This document shows positions 8,551 to 11,343 of a stretch of DNA of 11,343 bases, piece after piece. The DNA comes from Saccoglossus kowalevskii. Its lineage: Eukaryota; Hemichordata; Enteropneusta; Harrimaniidae. Under the pieces are notes generated by a model. That model did no database searches, was not told the DNA's origin, and was given only the letters and a program-made list of their open reading frames with translations. The DNA is taken from assembly GCF_000003605.2 (NCBI RefSeq), contig NW_003135346.1, positions 436,452-447,794 of the forward strand. The letters are read 5' to 3'. The first letter of the stretch is position 1. Each line of letters begins with the position of its first letter. The position numbers and the translations under genes were made by a program.

Positions 8551-9283
8551 TTATGTGCGTAATCATTCCATATTTGGAATTCGCATTTCCTAATATGGTA
8601 GGATGAAAATACCTTGTAAAATACCGCAAAATTACAGCACACTGTAACTTATGACATTACCGTGACAGATGTATAATAATATACTTTATTTTAAATAAGT
8701 GATGTCTTGAATTAGTGAAATTAAGGATTAGCTAGAATAACTTGCGAGCTAAATAGTCATATTTAACAGTACCACTTGGACATAAAGTCATAGCAAAGTC
8801 CTTTGCAGGTCTGGTTGAATTGCCTGATTTATCAACACTTCAACATGTGACTTTAGGCTCACCAGATTTTTTTCAAATACTAAATCACTTGCTGATTACT
8901 AGAACATGAAATCTGTATCAATCAAAGATGAAGAACCATCTACCTGTGTTTACACATTTTCAGGAAAACTTCAAACAAACTTAATGCGTTGAAGAGATGA
9001 TAGCAACGAGTAAAAACAAAATGCATGTTCATCACTCCCAATAGCTAAATTAAAAATGTAAATCCCTATTGACAAAGAATTTCAGTGGGGCTTTAGTGTA
9101 TAGAATCAGCATAAACTGTTTTTGCTACCAGTGATGGTGTGGATTGTACATAGTATAAATCATGGCATAACAAGCAATAAAGGTTCATTTATAAAAAATT
9201 AAATACATGTACGAAGCTCATTTTAACTTTTATTTTAACAAAGTATTTTTATCAAAATTTGGTGATGTGAATTTGATTAAGTA
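8551..9283 (-). other. Intron 1, no gene seen
   Basis: AT-rich non-coding DNA without long repeats or open frames of note. Confidence 0.45.
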
Positions 9284-9605
9284 TTGAGCTCAGTGACGAG
9301 TACATGTCACGACATTGACCCCAATATGCACTTGAACTTTTGTTTCACAATATGCGACAAACACGATATGTCATGTTTACAATTCACCAGTCTCCCTGAA
9401 GAATGTTATGATCAGTATGAAAACATGAGCTGTCATTCATTTTTATTATCCATGTCAGAAGGGTTATAATTGGGAAAATGCTGTAAATTTCATAAATACT
9501 GGTCAGCCTTGGGGCAATCCAAGTCCCCTTGATGTGGCAACACTACAACTGCTATTCTACTTGAGTCTTCTCCCGCTTCGAAAGGCATTCGTCACAACAT
9601 TAGCT
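9284..9605 (+). pseudogene. Unidentified plus-strand open frames, possible decayed element
   Basis: Two overlapping open frames cover this stretch. The first (9284-9469) is cysteine-rich, with seven Cys in 61 codons, and lacks an ATG at its start. The second (9429-9605, 59 codons, no ATG start) includes YNWENAVNFINTGQPWGNPS and then PLDVATLQLLF. The second is locally richer in GC than neighbouring intron DNA. One frameshift would join them. I recognise neither. A degraded retroelement fragment or chance are both possible. Confidence 0.2.
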
Positions 9606-10398
9606 TAGGATATTTTGTACAAAATGGAAACTAGCATCATGGGACAATTCTAATTATCTGCCATATTTTGGGCGTGAAACAATAAATGTAAAAGAAAACA
9701 CTTATATACATGACCTTTGTCTGAAATGATTGAACAAAATAACATGTAGGACATTTTGAAAAAAATACCAGAAAATTTCTGAAGTCCAGTCATCTGAACT
9801 GTGAATTATATAAAATTAAAAACAAGCATCTAAAGGTCTTTACTAGTAAGACTGCGATTATGATCTACATAAATTAAAAAAAAATTACAACTACGGATTC
9901 AGTTAAATATCGACACATATGATAATTTATATGATTTCCTGCCTTTTAATAATTACATAACGAGACCTTCAGCCCTGCATGTAATATACCACTCTAATAA
10001 CATCACGGATTGATGCCCACTGCTGGTACGGATTACCGACCGATCAACTGTTACTATGATTGTTATTGCGAGAAACTCACGTTCGGGATACATACTTCCC
10101 GATCACCCACGGTTGATTCGTGGCCGTACTGATTCGGTCATGAAAACACGAATCTGACGAACACGACTGATTCGTTGCGTTGAATTGGATGGGAAATACG
10201 GTCAAGCCACGTTAATATCACTCGTTGAGTCCGTGTTCGCAGTTCGCAATGCGTGGCTGCTTCGAGTGATCTCTCCAGACAAATTCACAATTTCAAGAAG
10301 TTTAATCGTGGTATCCCTTGGAGCTGGGTCAAAGTGAAACTGGCGAAATACCGGGTTGGCCAAGGGAATACCCGTTGATATATCATGATCGGACTCAC
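9606..10398 (-). other. Intron 1, promoter-proximal part
   Basis: AT-rich to about 9980, then CpG-richer toward exon 1, with the TGATTCG cluster and a single GCCACGT (10206-10212). No coding sequence seen. Confidence 0.45.
10114..10174 (+). repeat. Cluster of TGATTCG words
   Basis: TGATTCG occurs at 10114-10120, 10130-10136 and 10168-10174, with an inverted CGAATC at 10149-10154, about 225 bp inside intron 1 from the exon 1 donor. This may be a small homotypic binding-site cluster. I do not recognise the factor. Confidence 0.3.
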
Positions 10399-10411
10399 CT
10401 TATTTTTGTAG

Positions 10412-10464
10412 CTAGAATGATTTCATAGATCAGTTTCCGTGTCAACCATATAATCGCGTTCCAT
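10412..10464 (-). CDS. Upstream ORFs 2 and 3, overlapping by ATGA
   Basis: ATG at 10464 opens MERDYMVDTETDL, ending at TGA 10425-10423. That stop overlaps the ATG at 10426 of a four-residue ORF (MKSF, stop at 10412) in an ATGA stop-start overlap. Both end before the exon 1 donor, so neither fuses to the giantin frame. Together with upstream ORF 1 they give three short ORFs in about 130 nt of predicted leader, a setting that often limits or conditions main-ORF translation. Confidence 0.3.
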
Positions 10465-10506
10465 GTGGCAAATCTGTGCGTTCCGGATTATTTCGTATCT
10501 ATCAAC

Positions 10507-10539
10507 CTACACTCGCAACAGCTGTGCACAGGCCGCCAT
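10507..10539 (-). CDS. Upstream ORF 1 (10 codons), inside YY1 site
   Basis: ATG at 10539 lies within the YY1 motif and encodes MAACAQLLRV before TAG at 10507. It is translated only if transcription starts far enough upstream for the ATG to be included with a usable leader. It could lower translation of the main ORF; that is inference. Confidence 0.3.
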   Translation of the reverse strand: MAACAQLLRV

Positions 10540-10542
10540 CTT
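10531..10542 (-). promoter_or_regulatory. YY1-type promoter element (AAGATGGCGGCC)
   Basis: The minus strand reads AAGATGGCGGCC, a full match to the YY1 consensus AANATGGCGGC in the orientation normally found at transcription starts. It marks the probable start region of the giantin-like gene and also contains the ATG of upstream ORF 1. Confidence 0.6.
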
Positions 10543-10559
10543 AAATGCAACGTCAGCGG

Positions 10560-10640
10560 TGACCTAGACTCTAGGTGGCGCTATTCTCTGACCTAATTTC
10601 ACTCTTCTTCCCAGAGGCCCGAGCGCGCTTAAGTGACCTA
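10560..10640 (-). promoter_or_regulatory. Cluster of three TAGGTCA nuclear-receptor half-sites
   Basis: The minus strand carries TAGGTCA at 10566-10560, 10595-10589 and 10640-10634, all in gene orientation and just upstream of the predicted start. Two have AT-rich 5' flanks (AATTTAGGTCA and AAATTAGGTCA), which match the monomeric ROR/Rev-erb (NR1D/NR1F) response element. Only one other TAGGTCA was noticed elsewhere in the window (about 6611). Binding is inferred from the motif alone. Confidence 0.4.
10568..10583 (+). promoter_or_regulatory. CTCF-like core (TAGGTGGCGCTA)
   Basis: ACTCTAGGTGGCGCTA matches the 3' three-quarters of the bilaterian CTCF motif (CCACTAGGTGGCGCTA), with the first three bases off. 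It sits about 30 bp upstream of the YY1 element and between two TAGGTCA sites. Functional status is unproven. Confidence 0.35.
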
Positions 10641-11343
10641 AATTCGTCCCTGAAAAGTCACAAGAACCGGGCAATCCTGCTATGACTGTACGAGATTTAT
10701 ATACCGTTATACTGTAATAATCCCAATGAACGTGAAGAAAGGCGTAGAGATAAGGGGTTGACCATTAGGAACACTTGAGGGCGGGCGATGACAGAATAAG
10801 AAAAAAAATGCACAGGAAATCATGAAAGGATTAATGAAAAAAAAACTGCACACCTAAGTCTTAGGGAAATATATTTTACACAGGTAGAAAGATACGGTAA
10901 ATTCATCATGGAAACAAAAACATTGCACAAAATATTTTGCACAGTTTTTCTGTCGACTCCTGTCAATTGTGTAAATAAATGATGTCATTCTATTTCAATT
11001 CTTCAATCCACTTTGCCGTGATTGCGGGGTCGGGTACGCATGTGTAAACATAAAAACGAATTTTCAAGAAATATTTTTCTACAGATTTACGCGGACCAGG
11101 TTGGCCGCTGAGGGCGGCCCACCATCGGACCCAGGAAAGAGACATAACGCACACGGGCGTGTAGACTGGCGCAGTCGGGGCGATTAACTTGTTTAAGTAG
11201 TTTAATTAAAATTAAAAAAATCGTGAAATGGAGGTGTAAAGCGAAATCCCCCCGACTGGTTTATTCTGCATGGCCCTCTATCGACACTGCAGGAACCCGT
11301 CGATTTTTCAACGGGTAATTATGTTAATGAGTGTTCTAATTGA
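10641..11343. other. Upstream flank: no gene seen, several hairpins
   Basis: No coding exon is recognised on either strand. GGCCGC/GCGGCC forms a 6-bp stem with a 5-nt loop at 11103-11119. CAGTCGGGG (11172-11180) is exactly inverted at 11250-11258. ACCCGT/ACGGGT forms a 6-bp stem at 11295-11316. The GC-rich block 11085-11180 differs from the AT-rich DNA around it and may be part of another promoter or a repeat continuing past the window. Confidence 0.4.

Larger units (their letters stand above)
10399..10542 (-). other. GOLGB1: Predicted non-coding first exon (5'UTR)
   Basis: The 3' end rests on an ideal donor, AG|GTGAGT, with the last exonic base at 10399 and GT at 10398-10397. The 5' end is set tentatively at the AAGATGGCGGCC element, because YY1 sites of this type usually sit at or just after the transcription start of TATA-less promoters; no TATA box is visible upstream on this strand. 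Joining to exon 2 at 4437 creates an in-frame TAA four codons before the ATG. The exon contains three short upstream ORFs. It lies in the most CpG-rich part of the window. Intron 1 would then be 4438-10398, about 6 kb. The exact 5' limit and the pairing with exon 2 are inference. Confidence 0.5.
9990..11343. promoter_or_regulatory. CpG-richer promoter domain
   Basis: From about 9990 to the window end CpG dinucleotides are visibly more frequent than in the AT-rich intron to the left. Examples are the 10080-10270 stretch and 11085-11180. The domain contains the predicted exon 1, the YY1 element, the CTCF-like core and the half-site cluster. It could also serve a divergent gene to the right, but I see no coding exon there. 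Confidence 0.45.

Noticed and set aside
11167-11178. TGGCGCAGTCGG looks like a tRNA/SINE A box or an LTR-element primer-binding site.
   Set aside because: No good B box (GGTTCGANTCC) lies at the right distance, no tRNA cloverleaf can be drawn, and no LTR ending in CA or polypurine tract is visible next to it.
1-11343. CRISPR arrays, bacterial operons, or phage-type systems.
   Set aside because: No regular repeat-spacer array with unique spacers and no prokaryotic gene organisation; the 100-bp array consists of foldbacks with conserved interiors, not spacers.

Overview
This is AT-rich animal genomic DNA carrying the 5' end of one intron-split gene on the minus strand. The evidence for a eukaryote is consistent GT-AG splice junctions joining short exons into one long coiled-coil frame, minisatellites, foldback repeats, and no bacterial gene layout. 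The palindromic hexamer ACATGT occurs 11 times against about 4 expected from composition. From memory that habit is common in bivalves and other lophotrochozoans, so a marine invertebrate, perhaps a mollusc, is my best guess; this is weak evidence.

The gene is most likely the giantin orthologue (GOLGB1), a very large coiled-coil golgin. Four coding exons are readable: 4437-4334 (with the start codon at 4429), 4097-3945, 3176-3075 and 2322-1984. They join without a shift into 230 residues. The protein opens with a short amphipathic segment (MWNRLSNLAQ), passes through an acidic linker, and enters a charged coiled coil carrying LKDMIREKD and KFKLQAKAKI. These resemble the giantin N-terminus as I remember it. 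All four junctions are phase 0. The rest of the gene lies beyond position 1.

A non-coding first exon is inferred at about 10542-10399. It has a YY1-type AAGATGGCGGCC element at its 5' end, three tiny upstream ORFs, and an ideal AG|GTGAGT donor. Joined to exon 2, it places a TAA in frame four codons before the ATG, which supports that start. Just upstream lie a CTCF-like core and three same-orientation TAGGTCA nuclear-receptor half-sites within 81 bp, inside a CpG-richer domain (about 9990-11343).

Layout from left to right: 1-1983 is intron 5, with a 100-bp tandem foldback array at 1085-1365. Positions 1984-4437 hold exons 5 to 2 and introns 4 to 2, with a 31-bp minisatellite in intron 4 and a 22-bp-period duplication in intron 3. 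Positions 4438-10398 are the roughly 6-kb intron 1, with a MITE-like segment (5640-6007), an 18-bp minisatellite (6996-7103), a 95-bp foldback (8306-8400), two further YY1-like ATG motifs, and possible coding relics at 8290-8550 and 9284-9605. Positions 10399-11343 hold exon 1, the promoter and upstream DNA with several hairpins.

I found no convincing new biological system. The items most worth a second look are the promoter architecture, the possible alternative promoters in intron 1, and the foldback array.
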